From NCBI GenBank assembly GCA_900550465.1, contig URSC01000001.1:62001-126000 (forward strand): DNA of 64,000 nucleotides. Direction: 5' to 3'. The stretch is from an uncultured Alistipes sp. GTDB taxonomy: Bacteria > Bacteroidota > Bacteroidia > Bacteroidales > UBA932. The position numbers and the translations under genes were made by a program. The notes under the pieces are model-generated. The model was not told the origin of the DNA. It did not search any database and saw nothing but the letters and a program-made list of their open reading frames with translations. Numbering within the stretch: the stretch's first letter is position 1; every line of letters begins with the position of its first letter. Shown here piece by piece: positions 34,874-45,000 of the stretch.

Positions 34874-35086
34874 ATGACAACAGTAGTATACAAGGTAAAA
34901 GGCATGATGTGCAGTCATTGCGTCATGCATGTACAGAAGGCCCTTGATTCCATTCCCGGAGTGAAAGCCGATGTTACCCTCGACCCTCCCCAGGCCAGGA
35001 TCGAGTTCTCGGACAAGGTGTACGGGATGGACGAGCTTCAGGCCGTCATCTCGGAAAAGGCCGGAGAATACGTATTGGAAAACTAA
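34874..35086 (+). CDS. Heavy-metal-associated (CopZ-like) small protein
   Basis: The 70-residue protein is a single HMA domain with the metal-binding motif KGMMCSHCVMHV (CxxC) and the expected beta-alpha-beta-beta-alpha-beta pattern. Such proteins carry Cu(I) or similar ions to P-type ATPases, but no such ATPase is in the window. The start at MTTVVYKVKG is chosen by family match and by its distance from the promoter. A lipoprotein gene follows by 16 bp. Confidence 0.9.
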   Translation: MTTVVYKVKGMMCSHCVMHVQKALDSIPGVKADVTLDPPQARIEFSDKVYGMDELQAVISEKAGEYVLEN

Positions 35087-35102
35087 ACTTACGGAAAAGA
35101 AT

Positions 35103-36920
35103 ATGAAACCGCATTCATTTTTGTTCAGAGCCGCGGTCCTTTCGACTGCGGCGGCTACCATGCTGTGGTCCTGTTCGTCGGAGATAAGCTTCGATGAGAA
35201 CAGTTTCGATACCGGCATAACCTTCGGTGGTGACTCCCTGGCTATTCCGGTAGGCTCGACTGATGCCATCTACCTGGATGATTTTCTCAATGCAGGGAAC
35301 GGAGGCTTGATTCAGAAAGATGAGAACGGAGGATATTTCATAGAGTTCTCCCAGGCATTCGAGCGTTCTGTCGATGTGTCGGAGATCGTATGGAGAACAG
35401 ATATTCCTGAAATTAGGATGAATTTCAGAGAATCAGTAAATCTCGGCGATCATGCTCAGATACCTGAACCGGACGGGAGGATAAGGATGGAAATAGAGAG
35501 TACAGAAGCTCCTGAGACCAATGTAGTGGACCTGAGTATGCTGGAGGAGTACGTGGCAAGTATCGACAGGATCGACCTGCAAGAGGGTACGATGCTGTCT
35601 CTCAATGCTTGGGGGCTTCCGTACGGTACGGATATAGAGGTGACTGTAAGTGTCCCCGAGTATTATGTATTCGAGCAGGACGGTCAGGAGGTAAGAGGAA
35701 CACTTGTATTCAAAGGCACAGCTTCGTATGGCTCTATTTATTTCGATCCGCTCGAGCTGAAGTCCATAGAGTATAATATCGGTATAGGGGATTCTTTCAT
35801 CCTTGAGGAGGAGTTCAATATAGAGAGACTGACGCTGGTGATGGACGAGGAGGAACTGAACTCACTTTCAGGTGTGCAGGATTTCAGATTCGACCTGAAT
35901 ATGGACAGGCCTTCCCCCAGCGCTTTCTACGGAAAGGTAACGATAAGACTCCAGGACAATGAGTACGACGACCCTCATTATCAAGAATCCAACTGGATAT
36001 CCCTCGACGGTCTCCCTTCCTTCCTCAGGTCGGAGGATGTGGTCCTGGACTTCTCGTCTCCTCATATCGAGGTGAGCCTGGAGTCCAATGTGGGAATACC
36101 CATGACGGTCAACGCCGGCCTGACTCCTTACTTTACCGGTCAGGACAGCAACGATCCCTATTATGATCCCTGGTACGCCAATGACATCTACAATTATCTT
36201 GAATGGACTGCAGGAGAGACGCTCACCATGTCCATCAGCTCGCCTTTCTGCCTCAATCCCAACTTCCCCGAACATGTAGGGTACTGGTTCTCGGACGAGC
36301 CTTCCGACGATATGCTGCCTGGATACGAGTACCGTCAGGCCGGGATATCGAAGTTCATGAATAGAATTCCCGACAAGATATTCATGAACATCACCGGAGA
36401 GTCTGACATCAACAGCGCTGAGGAGCATTATATTGACTTCGAGGAGAGTGATTACCGTGTGAGTGCCGATGTCAGGTTCAACCTCCCGCTGGAGTTCGGC
36501 AAAGATCTCTATCTGCCCGTGAGCGACACTCTTTACGGCTTGCCTGATATTATGTCTACCGTGCTTCAGTCGGCCAATATAACCGTTACCGGAAATGTGG
36601 AGAGTGCCTTCCCCGTGGATGTAATGCTCAGCGCCTATTTCCTGGATTATGACAACAGGCGTGTAGGAAGCCTGGCCAACAACAGCGTCATAAAGGCCGC
36701 GAAAGCCGACGGTACTCCCACTGTCTCGCCTCTGGAACTTACGGTAAGTGAGGTGGCGGACGGCAGCAGCATCAATGCTCTGGTTCTGGAATTCGCGCTT
36801 TCCGGAGCTGACTCCGAGCTCGCTCTGTCGGACAACGCCTATGTAAGGGTATCCGACATAGTCCTCAAGGCTCCCGGCGGAGTTACAGTCAATTCCAACA
36901 ATATGAACAACAACTATTAA
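35103..36920 (+). CDS. Large lipoprotein of unknown function
   Basis: The 605-residue protein has a lipobox MLWSC at about residue 23 and is otherwise a secreted, acidic, mostly beta protein. I do not recognise a named domain. Its N-terminal pattern (DSLAIPVGSTDAIYLDDFL) and a central run of strands ending LSISSPFCLNPN suggest several immunoglobulin-like or beta-sandwich modules. The start at MKPHSFLF is set by the signal peptide; a longer open frame upstream runs across the HMA gene in another frame. The following DUF5723 barrel starts 10 bp later, so the two may form a surface assembly. Confidence 0.75.
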   Translation: MKPHSFLFRAAVLSTAAATMLWSCSSEISFDENSFDTGITFGGDSLAIPVGSTDAIYLDDFLNAGNGGLIQKDENGGYFIEFSQAFERSVDVSEIVWRTDIPEIRMNFRESVNLGDHAQIPEPDGRIRMEIESTEAPETNVVDLSMLEEYVASIDRIDLQEGTMLSLNAWGLPYGTDIEVTVSVPEYYVFEQDGQEVRGTLVFKGTASYGSIYFDPLELKSIEYNIGIGDSFILEEEFNIERLTLVMDEEELNSLSGVQDFRFDLNMDRPSPSAFYGKVTIRLQDNEYDDPHYQESNWISLDGLPSFLRSEDVVLDFSSPHIEVSLESNVGIPMTVNAGLTPYFTGQDSNDPYYDPWYANDIYNYLEWTAGETLTMSISSPFCLNPNFPEHVGYWFSDEPSDDMLPGYEYRQAGISKFMNRIPDKIFMNITGESDINSAEEHYIDFEESDYRVSADVRFNLPLEFGKDLYLPVSDTLYGLPDIMSTVLQSANITVTGNVESAFPVDVMLSAYFLDYDNRRVGSLANNSVIKAAKADGTPTVSPLELTVSEVADGSSINALVLEFALSGADSELALSDNAYVRVSDIVLKAPGGVTVNSNNMNNNY

Positions 36921-36930
36921 GCCTGAACAG

Positions 36931-38346
36931 ATGAAAAAAATTATAATACCGGCCCTGTTGCTGCTTTCAGCAGCTGTATCGGCATATTCTCAGAGCAGGA
37001 CCAGTTACTTCGTCCGCAATTCCACTCAGAGCCATAACTTCAACGCGGCTTTCGTACCCGACCAGGGCTATGTGGGCATGCCTTTACTGAACGGATTCGA
37101 TATCCAGCTCGGCTCCAATTTCGGTACATCCACCTTCCTTTATCCCCTGAGCAACGGAAAGACCGGACTTTTCCTGAATGAGGAGGTGTCTTCGGAAGCT
37201 TTCATGTCCAGGCTCCGCAACAACAACTATCTGGATTTCAATTTCGGCTATGACGTGATTGACTTCGGATGGTTTACAGGCAAGGACTCATTCTGGACCG
37301 TATCCCTGGGAGTGGACGTGAATGTGGACAGCTCTTTCCCCAAAGAGTTCTTCAAGTTCCTGAAGAACGGTATGGCGGATAATCCCCAGACCTACACCAT
37401 ACGTAATCTCGGACTGGGTGCCCAGGCATACGCTCATCTTTCCCTCGGGTATTCCCGCGGACTGGACGAGCTGGTGAAGGGTCTGAGAGTGGGAGGTAAG
37501 GTCAAGTTTCTCGCCAGTATGGCGGATATCCAGATGAACATAGACAGACTGGACGTCAATATGAGTTCCCAGAGCTGGAGCGTCTCTTCCCTCGGTACTG
37601 CCCGTATACTGGGAGGAGGCGTTGCTCCCTCGCTCAGCGAGGACGGATATGTGAATGGAGTGCAGTTTGATCCTTCCGGTCTGGGAGTAGGAGGATTCGG
37701 TCTGGCTTTCGACCTGGGTGCGGAGTATACGCTCTCGGAGGGAACCCCTGTTGACGGTATGCGCTTCTCCCTCTCCGTAACTGACCTCGGTTTCATCTCC
37801 TACAATAAGAGCAAGTCCCGGATCTTCGCGGCCGACGGCTCAGTGATTTTTGAAGGCATGGAAGGACTTGGCGGGGAAGGCGGAGATGAGATGAGCGGAC
37901 TTTCGGACAATCTTATGGAGATGGCCTCCTTCACCGAGCAGCCTGTGGACAAGAACCAGAACGGTTCTCTCGCCGCGACCCTCTATGCCGGAGTGGACTA
38001 TTCGTTCCTGAATGACAAGATGAATGTAGGCCTGCTGTATTCAGCCCGCTTCGCACGTTTCCGCACTGAGAGCGAACTGACACTGGCATGGAACTATTCT
38101 CCTGTACGCAGTTTCAATATAGCCCTCTCATACTCGCTGCTGAAGACCCATTCCACTTTCGGATGGCTCATCACCTTCGTTCCGACCAAGGGCATAGGCC
38201 TGTTCATCGGCAGTGACTATACTCCGCTGAATTATACGGCTCTGAATATGGACGGCATCAGGATTCCCGTTCCTGCGAAGGAGATGATGCTGGATGCACA
38301 TTTCGGCCTGACCATATCTCTGGGAGGTACCAACAGGCGTTACTAG
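36931..38346 (+). CDS. DUF5723 family outer-membrane protein
   Basis: The 471-residue protein has a cleavable signal (ending SAYSQ) and alternating strands throughout, consistent with an outer-membrane barrel. The start SRTSYFVRNSTQSHNFNAAF, then VGMPLLNGFDIQLGSNFG, matches the DUF5723 family common in Bacteroidota. The C-terminal part (LLKTHSTFGWLITFVPTKGI) has the usual strand pairs. Function unknown. It closes the HMA-lipoprotein-DUF5723 transcription unit, with a terminator 27 bp beyond the stop. Confidence 0.85.
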   Translation: MKKIIIPALLLLSAAVSAYSQSRTSYFVRNSTQSHNFNAAFVPDQGYVGMPLLNGFDIQLGSNFGTSTFLYPLSNGKTGLFLNEEVSSEAFMSRLRNNNYLDFNFGYDVIDFGWFTGKDSFWTVSLGVDVNVDSSFPKEFFKFLKNGMADNPQTYTIRNLGLGAQAYAHLSLGYSRGLDELVKGLRVGGKVKFLASMADIQMNIDRLDVNMSSQSWSVSSLGTARILGGGVAPSLSEDGYVNGVQFDPSGLGVGGFGLAFDLGAEYTLSEGTPVDGMRFSLSVTDLGFISYNKSKSRIFAADGSVIFEGMEGLGGEGGDEMSGLSDNLMEMASFTEQPVDKNQNGSLAATLYAGVDYSFLNDKMNVGLLYSARFARFRTESELTLAWNYSPVRSFNIALSYSLLKTHSTFGWLITFVPTKGIGLFIGSDYTPLNYTALNMDGIRIPVPAKEMMLDAHFGLTISLGGTNRRY

Positions 38347-38372
38347 AGGCCTGGACCTTTCTCTGAAAGCAT

Positions 38373-38410
38373 AAAAAATCCTCCGTACTCATCTGTACGG
38401 AGGATTTTTT
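38373..38410. terminator. Bidirectional rho-independent terminator
   Basis: The 38-bp sequence is a near-perfect inverted repeat: AAAAAATCCTCCGTAC, the loop TCATCT, then GTACGGAGGATTTTTT. The stem ends in A-tracts and T-tracts on both strands, so it can stop both the DUF5723 transcript and the convergent MaoC transcript. Confidence 0.92.
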
Positions 38411-38428
38411 ATGTCCGGTGACCTGAGC

Positions 38429-38848
38429 CTATATCGCCGGAGCCGAGAAATGCTCCTTGGAGAAGATGCGGGCCTCGGTGATCACCACGCTGTTGCCGTC
38501 CTTGTCCCTCATGGTGCCGACGAGGGTTCCGATCATCCTCTTGTGGTCCACGCTGGTGCACTCAAAGCGGATGTGATAGGGCTCGTCGATGTACACCGGC
38601 CTGAGGTAGGTGACATTCTGTGAGATGAAGTATGCGAGCTTGTCAGCCGGCCACATGGTGCCGAATACCTTGGCAAACGCGCACAGGATGAGGACTCCCT
38701 GAGCTACCGGACGTCCGAACTCGGTCGCGGTGGCATATTCGCGGTCTATGTGGATGGGGTTGTAGTCATCCGTCAGCTTGGCATAGACCTCGGCGTCTTT
38801 CTGGGTAAAGACGGTGTTGTAGTCATAGGTGTCGTGTTCCTTGATCAT
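38429..38848 (-). CDS. MaoC-like hot-dog dehydratase
   Basis: The 139-residue protein has the (R)-enoyl-CoA hydratase signature DDYNPIHIDREYA (catalytic Asp/His) followed by FGRPVAQGVL. Single-domain proteins of this type hydrate (R)-specific enoyl-CoA or act as acyl-CoA dehydratases. No polyester or fatty-acid genes are nearby, so the substrate is open. It is a single-gene unit; I saw no clean TAnnTTTG box upstream. Confidence 0.88.
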   Translation of the reverse strand: MIKEHDTYDYNTVFTQKDAEVYAKLTDDYNPIHIDREYATATEFGRPVAQGVLILCAFAKVFGTMWPADKLAYFISQNVTYLRPVYIDEPYHIRFECTSVDHKRMIGTLVGTMRDKDGNSVVITEARIFSKEHFSAPAI

Positions 38849-38928
38849 AACATGAAGATTTTAGATTAGCCCTATAAAGATAGGGCAAAAATCCGGAAAA
38901 AACAAATTCGGGGCTCCCAAAATTGCAT

Positions 38929-39708
38929 TTAAAATGTCAGGGAAAGACCGTCGTACGCCGGCTCAATACCCTCAGGCAGGGTTTTGCAGAGGTCCTCATA
39001 CTTCTCCAGCTGATGGGACAGATGGGTAAGGAAGCAGCGCCGCGCACCCACCCTGCGGCAGACCTCAATGGCCTCGTCCAGGGAAAAATGGGAGATGTGC
39101 GGGGTCCTGCGTATGCAGCTGACTACGAAGATGTCCACTCCGCGGAAGCGCTCTATGGACTCTTCGGAGATGTAGTTGGCGTCGGTCAGATAGCCCAGGC
39201 GGCCGAAGCGGAATCCCAGGATGGGCAGCTTGTAGTGCATGGCCCGCACGGGGACTATCTCCACACCTCCGATGCTGAATGGCTCCTCTCCGATGGTGTG
39301 CAGGACGAAATCCGGAACTCCGGGGTAGCGGTGGTCGCCGAAGGCGTAGGCGTACTCCCGCTTGAGGGAATCCTGGACTATAGGCTCTGCGTAGATGGGG
39401 AATGCCCGGTGCATGAAGTAGTTGAAGGCCCGCACATCATCCAGTCCGCCGGTGTGGTCCTTGTGCATGTGGGTGAGCAGCACGGCGTCCAGCTCCCGGA
39501 TGCCGCTGCGCAGTATCTGCTGCCGGAAGTCCGGGCCGGCGTCCACCACCAGTCTCAGACCCTCGTATTCGATGTATGCGGAGGTTCTCAGCCGCTTGTC
39601 GTGAAAGTCGTCCGACCGGCAGACGGGACAGGAGCAGCCGATGATGGGCATGCCCTGGGAGGTGCCTGTCCCCAGAAATTCTATTTTATTGCGGACTTTA
39701 GCGCTCAT
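38929..39708 (-). CDS. PhnP-like MBL-fold metallohydrolase
   Basis: The protein begins KIEFLGTGTSQGMPIIGCSC, with a CxxC pair (CSCPVCRS), and carries the zinc motif THMHKDHTGGLDD, as in the PhnP/MBL phosphodiesterase group. Further ligands are Asp in LGYLTDANY and His in FLTHLSHQLE. PhnP hydrolyses cyclic phosphodiesters, but no phn genes are nearby, so a general phosphodiesterase role is more likely. The start at 39708 (MSAKVR) is chosen because a longer start at 39717 would fall inside the -7 box. It is divergent from the methyltransferase at 39749, 40 bp away. Confidence 0.88.
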   Translation of the reverse strand: MSAKVRNKIEFLGTGTSQGMPIIGCSCPVCRSDDFHDKRLRTSAYIEYEGLRLVVDAGPDFRQQILRSGIRELDAVLLTHMHKDHTGGLDDVRAFNYFMHRAFPIYAEPIVQDSLKREYAYAFGDHRYPGVPDFVLHTIGEEPFSIGGVEIVPVRAMHYKLPILGFRFGRLGYLTDANYISEESIERFRGVDIFVVSCIRRTPHISHFSLDEAIEVCRRVGARRCFLTHLSHQLEKYEDLCKTLPEGIEPAYDGLSLTF

Positions 39709-39714
39709 CGGCCC

Positions 39715-39742
39715 CAAAGATAGGGAAATTTGTGTAATTTTG
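39715..39742. promoter_or_regulatory. Two divergent -7 promoter boxes, each 7 nt before its start codon
   Basis: On the minus strand 39722-39715 reads TATCTTTG, with its last base 7 nt from the MBL start at 39708. On the plus strand 39735-39742 reads TAATTTTG, its last base also 7 nt from the methyltransferase start at 39749. Both transcripts would begin at or next to the ATG. Each -33 element would then lie in or near the other gene. Confidence 0.65.
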
Positions 39743-39748
39743 TAAAAT

Positions 39749-40453
39749 ATGAATTGCAGACTTTATCTCGTTCCCGCCCCTCTGGGGGACAACTCTCCCG
39801 AGGAGGTCATTCCCCCCTATGTTTTCGGGCAGATAGCCCATGTCACCAGCTTTGCGGTGGAGGACATACGCACGGCCCGCCGGTATCTGTCCAGGATAGG
39901 CTTCAGGGGCAGGATAGACTCTCTTACCTTCTACGAGATCAACGAGCATTCCACTCCTGAGGACATCGAGCGGATCGCGGCCGCCTTCACCGACGGTGAG
40001 GACATGGCCCTGATATCCGAGGCCGGTCTGCCTGCAGTGGCGGATCCCGGTGCCGCCCTGGTGGCCCTGGCCCATAAGGCCGGGGTGGAGGTGGTGCCTT
40101 TCTCGGGCCCCTCGTCCCTGATGATGGCCCTGATGGCCTCGGGCATGAACGGGCAGTGCTTCGCCTTTGCGGGCTATATACCGGCTAAGACCGATGCCCG
40201 CCGCAGGAGGCTCAAGGAGCTGGAGGCCCGTTCCCGCCGGAACTCCGAGACCCAGATAATCATCGAGACCCCTTACCGGAGCGATGCCCTCTTCCAGGAC
40301 ATCCTTTCAGTCTGCGATCCGTCCACGAGGGTATGTGTTGCCGCCGGCATCACCCTTCCGGACCAGATGATACGGACCCGCACCGTCGCCCAGTGGCGCA
40401 GGGAGGGCCTGACTATTTCCAAACGGCCGGCAGTCTTTCTAATCTACGCCTGA
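39749..40453 (+). CDS. RsmI-like SAM-dependent methyltransferase
   Basis: The 234-residue protein has the tetrapyrrole-methylase fold used by RsmI (16S rRNA 2'-O-methyltransferase of C1402). Visible motifs are LYLVPAPLGD at the N-terminus, MALISEAGLPAVADPGAALV and VVPFSGPSSLMMALMASG. It is shorter than RsmI of E. coli (286 residues) and lacks the C-terminal domain, so it may be a paralogue with another target. The ATG is 7 nt from the -7 box. The last gene copy before folB ends 4 bp before it. Confidence 0.85.
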   Translation: MNCRLYLVPAPLGDNSPEEVIPPYVFGQIAHVTSFAVEDIRTARRYLSRIGFRGRIDSLTFYEINEHSTPEDIERIAAAFTDGEDMALISEAGLPAVADPGAALVALAHKAGVEVVPFSGPSSLMMALMASGMNGQCFAFAGYIPAKTDARRRRLKELEARSRRNSETQIIIETPYRSDALFQDILSVCDPSTRVCVAAGITLPDQMIRTRTVAQWRREGLTISKRPAVFLIYA

Positions 40454-40457
40454 AAAT

Positions 40458-40817
40458 ATGGGAAAAATAGAACTTTGCGGAATGCGATTTTTCGCCCACC
40501 ACGGATGCTTCCATGAGGAGAAGGTCATCGGCAACCACTTTGTAGTGGACTTCGAGGCCTGGACCGATACCCGTGCGGCATCTGAGAGCGATGCCCTCGA
40601 GGATACACTCAACTATCAGATTATCTTCGATATCGTCAAGGAGGAAATGACCGTATCCTCCAATCTGCTGGAACACGTCTGCGGCCGTATCCTGCGCCGG
40701 TTCCGGGTGGCCTTCCCGGCAGTGGAGAGGGCCCGGATCTCGATTGCCAAGCTCAATCCTCCTCTCGGCGGGGAGGTGGGAGCGTCGAAGGTAACCCTTG
40801 AGCTGCAGGACGTATGA
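40458..40817 (+). CDS. folB: Dihydroneopterin aldolase
   Basis: The 119-residue protein matches FolB: GMRFFAHHGCFHEEKVIGNH (including the pterin-site region), the catalytic Glu region LEDTLNYQIIF and the lysine in ARISIAKLNPPLGG. It cleaves 7,8-dihydroneopterin to 6-hydroxymethyl-dihydropterin and glycolaldehyde in folate synthesis. Four bp separate it from the methyltransferase, and its stop overlaps the mtaB start by 4 bp. The folC gene at the end of the window acts later in the same pathway. Confidence 0.95.
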   Translation: MGKIELCGMRFFAHHGCFHEEKVIGNHFVVDFEAWTDTRAASESDALEDTLNYQIIFDIVKEEMTVSSNLLEHVCGRILRRFRVAFPAVERARISIAKLNPPLGGEVGASKVTLELQDV

Positions 40818-42076
40818 GAGTGGCCGTACACACCCTCGGCTGCAAGCTGAATTATGCCGAGAGCTCTACGATAGCCCGGGAATTTGCCCGCAGGGGCTAT
40901 GAGGTGGTGCCGTCCACTTCGGAGGCGGATATCTACGTGGTCAATACCTGTTCGGTGACGGAGCACAGCGACAAGAAGGACCGCAATCTCATCCGCCGCC
41001 TCCACCGCCGCTCTCCCGGAGCCCTGATCGCCGTTGTGGGCTGCTATGCCCAGCTGAGAGGGGAGGAGATAGCCGCTCTGGAAGGAGTCGATATTGTCCT
41101 GGGAGCCCGCAGCAAGGGACTGGTGGTGGACGAGGTGGAGCGTCTGCTGGCCGCCGGAGGCCGCGGGAAGGCTCCTCAGAGAGTGGAGATCTGCGACATA
41201 GACTCGGTGGACAATATTTTCCCCGCGTACTCTACGGGGGAGAGGACCAGGGCCTTCCTCAAGATCCAGGACGGCTGTGACTACAAATGCTCCTACTGTA
41301 CGGTCCCCTATGCCCGCGGAGGCAGCCGGAGCCTTCCCACGGCTCTGCTGCTTGAGCAAGCCCGGGAGATAGCCGCTTCCGGCATAGTGGAGATAGTCCT
41401 GACGGGGGTCAATACCGGGGATTACGGGCGTAAGACGGGGGAGAGCTTCCTTTCCCTGCTGCAGGGCCTGAATGCGGTGGAAGGCATTGACCGTTACCGC
41501 ATTTCCTCCATTGAGCCCAATCTGCTGACTCCGGAGATAGTGGAGTGGATTGCCTCCGGGACCAAGTTCCTCCCGCATTTCCACATTCCCCTGCAGTCGG
41601 GCTGCGACCGGATACTCAGCCGGATGGGAAGGCGGTACAGGACTGAGGATTTCCGCAGGAAGATAGAACTGATCCGCAGCCATATTGATCATGTATTTTT
41701 CGGGATAGACGTGATAGTGGGATTTCCCGGGGAGACGGAGGAGGATTTCCGGGCCACGTATGATTTCCTGGAGGAGATCCGTCCTGCATTTATCCACGTA
41801 TTCCCTTATTCCCGCAGAAGGGGGACTCCTGCGGCCGGGATGCCGGACCAGGTGCCGGAGCATGTGAAAACCTCGCGTGTGGAGATACTGGAGGAGATGT
41901 GCGGGCGCCTGCATGCGGAGTTCTGCAGGGAGAACAGCGGAAGGACGGAGGAAGTGCTTTTCGAAAGCAAGTCGAAGGACGGGAAGATGGCCGGATACAC
42001 GCGAAATTACATAAAGGTGGAGATGCCTTATGACAAGGCTCTGATAGGGAAGGTCGTCAAGGTCACTCTGCCCTGA
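40814..42076 (+). CDS. mtaB: tRNA t6A37 methylthiotransferase MtaB
   Basis: The 420-residue protein is a methylthiotransferase: an N-terminal UPF0004 domain (VAVHTLGCKLNYAES, VVNTCSVTEHSDKK, VVGCYAQL with three Cys for the auxiliary cluster), the radical-SAM motif QDGCDYKCSYCTVPYARG and a C-terminal TRAM region. HTLGCKLNYAES fits MtaB rather than MiaB or RimO. It converts t6A to ms2t6A at tRNA position 37. It overlaps folB by 4 bp and the convergent TamB-like gene by 14 bp at its end. Confidence 0.94.
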   Translation: MRVAVHTLGCKLNYAESSTIAREFARRGYEVVPSTSEADIYVVNTCSVTEHSDKKDRNLIRRLHRRSPGALIAVVGCYAQLRGEEIAALEGVDIVLGARSKGLVVDEVERLLAAGGRGKAPQRVEICDIDSVDNIFPAYSTGERTRAFLKIQDGCDYKCSYCTVPYARGGSRSLPTALLLEQAREIAASGIVEIVLTGVNTGDYGRKTGESFLSLLQGLNAVEGIDRYRISSIEPNLLTPEIVEWIASGTKFLPHFHIPLQSGCDRILSRMGRRYRTEDFRRKIELIRSHIDHVFFGIDVIVGFPGETEEDFRATYDFLEEIRPAFIHVFPYSRRRGTPAAGMPDQVPEHVKTSRVEILEEMCGRLHAEFCRENSGRTEEVLFESKSKDGKMAGYTRNYIKVEMPYDKALIGKVVKVTLP

Positions 42077-45000
42077 CGGTCTGCTCCTCTTCCTGATATT
42101 CCACGGAGCCTGTCTCCTCCAGGAAGTTCATGGGATTTTCCCTGGGCCTGATGACTTCCTCTTTACGGATATTTGCCTCTCTTGCCTCTTTTTCAAGTTC
42201 ATCCTCGGCTTCTTTCAGCAGCTGGAGCTCGTACTGCTCCCTGCGCTTGCGGCTCATGAAAATATTTCTCCAGAAATCACCGAAGGTGTCGAATTCATCC
42301 TGGTACGTGACACCGAATCCGCTTCGCTGGGTATTGTCCAGATAGTTGGAATAGGTATCGGCTGAACGGGTGAAGAGGGTGATGCGCAGTTTGCCCTGGC
42401 GGTCTACCTTTATTTCTGCCTCAAAGTCGCCGGCCCAGTTTGAGGATGTCTCGCTGTTTCCCAGGTTACCGTTTATTATCAGCCTGTTGTTGAATGCCTG
42501 GTAGGAGACTGCAACATCGAACATATCCCTGCCTCCTGTGGCCATTCCCGGCTGATAGTTGAGTCCGAGGTCCAGCGGGATGTCCAGCTGGCGGAAGATG
42601 TTGTTGAACTGGTTTGAGAGGATCTCGCTGGCGTTTGAGTACAGGATGGTGGAGTTGTTGACTATGCCGGACTGTTCGTCTGGTACGAAACTGCCGGATA
42701 TGAGGAGGGCCATGAACTGTTTCTGTATCTTGTCGGGAGTGCTGAGCGCACTTTCTACGCGGCCTTTTGTTATGGGGTCCAGATCGGGAATGTCTATCGA
42801 GAACGAGAGCTCAGGATTGGTCAGGGGGCCTTGCAGCTGGATGCCGCAGTTTACATTGCGGCGGTTGCCTACGGATGTGGTATCGGCGATTAGGGTGGAA
42901 ATGGAGGCCTTGGTCCGGTATGTGGCTCCTACATTGAGGTTGGTATTGCGGAAGTCTCCGTTGAACGCTATAGTGCCTCCTTCGTCCAGAGTGAAGTCCC
43001 TGGACTGGATGGACAGTACGAAATGATAGCTTCCCTCGGATATGGTGTAGTCGCCGCGTACATCGAAGAGGTTGCGGGAAGGGTTGAGCGTTACGTTGAT
43101 GTTGCCGTTTCCGGTGCAGCGGAGGACCTCTCCGAGCTGCTTGTCCATCTCGATGAGCAGTTCAGTGCCGGGAGTGATGCCGGCTGTGGCGCGGATCTCG
43201 ATATTGCCCCTCGCTTTTTCGCGGACGCTCCCGCTTTCCGCTGTATTCTGTATGGCGGATGTGTCCTGCGGCTGCCGGAAGTCAGTGAAGGATATCAGGT
43301 CTGTCGATGCGGCGGAGGACGATGAGGAGAGAGGAACATGGAGCGAGGAGTTGTCTCCGGTCGTGACCTGGGCGTCCACGACCAGGTTGTCAGTGTATCC
43401 GGATATCGTTACCTGTCCGGAGGCGGAGGCGGAACCGTAGAATTTCTCATTGTCCCACTCTGTGGTGTTGAGAACCTTGAAATTCTGGAATGCCATGTTG
43501 GCATCCAGGTAGAAATTCTTGAAGAAGTCGTGAGTCACGCTTCCATTGAGAACGGCTGTGGAGCCCGAAGGGTCGTCCAGCGTGAGGCTGTCCAGGCTTA
43601 TGCTTCCGGAACTCAATGATATAGGCCCGTTGATGATGTACGGTACCTTGGTAAATGCAGGAGTCAGGGTCAGGGAGTCCAGTCTGCTGTTGCTGCTGCT
43701 GAGCATCAGTTTGTCCAGTTGTCCGTTGATTCCTATGTTTCCGCTCAGGGAACCTCCGGAGATAGAGAGGAAGTCTGACAGGAAGGGCGAGAGTACTTTC
43801 AGCTGCATCCTGTCCAGCAGCATCTCCAGATCCAGATAATTGCGTCCTGGAATGAAATATCCGCTGACATTGACCGGATGTTGTTCTCCGATATAATTGT
43901 TGATCAGTATATTGAATCTGTTGCGGGCAATGTCTCTCCGGCTCAGGACAGACAGGCTTCCGATATCTTCTCCCTTGATGCTGAGTCCGCGGCCTTCTAT
44001 TTCCATGGAAGCTCCTTTGCCCGAAAAGAAATTAAAGAGGTCCACATCTCCTGAAAGTTTTCCCTGGATATCCATGTCCGTGGCTGTGAATGAATTGATC
44101 AGGTCCAGATTCATGTTTCTCATGCTGAGGGACAGAACGCTTTCCGGATTGTCGGAAATGCTTCCCGAGATCCGGATGGAATCTTCCGCGCTGTACAGTC
44201 CGAATCCGCTTATGGTGTAGTTTCTGGGCCTGATGCCGACGGTTGTAGGAGTGAGCGTCCATTTATGATTGCGCAGGTTCAGCAGGGAACTGTCTATGGA
44301 TATGTCGGCCATAAGATGCCCGGACGGGGATTTCCATGCCCTGATGAGTGAGGGGAGTGTCAGCCATGTCGAGTCGGCGTTCCGGTATCCCAGGCTGAGG
44401 GAGATGCCGTCCCCTTTACATGAGGCCGAGACAAGGGCATTGTCCATGATTATTTTGCCCAGGACGATATTCTTTATGGACAGTGCCATGCCGGGTGCTC
44501 CGCTGTAGTTGTCGGTCCTGAGGGATATCCCCTCCATACTGTATCCGCCCCCCTTGGGGTTTGTAAACGAGACGGTGGACGATCCGGCGTCGAAAGTCAG
44601 CCGGTTGCGCTCGTCCAGCCTCATGTTGACCGAAGTGCTGTCAGCTATGTACAGACCGGGCTTGATGATTTCGCATATCTGGGACATGTCGAAGGTGCGC
44701 AGGCTGAAATCATAATAGCCGTTGTTTCCGGATGTGACTGATGTGTCTATGGTGAGAAGTCTGTCTGTGGCCGGTGAGTGGAGTGCCAGCTTGAGCCTTT
44801 CAACAAGCCTGGAAGGAGAGTCGGTACTGGTATATCCGGCCTGCATGAAAGGTGAGCGCAGAGTTATTGTATGGCGGTCCTCGGAAAGGGCGGAACGGAC
44901 GTATATGGAGTCGGTGTGATATTGCCCGTTGTCGTTGATGTAGCTGATGTTGTCGAGCAGGACACTTCCCAGAATACTTCTGTCGGAGAATCTAAGGTCT

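Noticed and set aside
38373..38410. Possible attenuator or riboswitch hairpin
   Set aside because: It is a symmetric terminator between convergent genes, with T-tracts on both sides.
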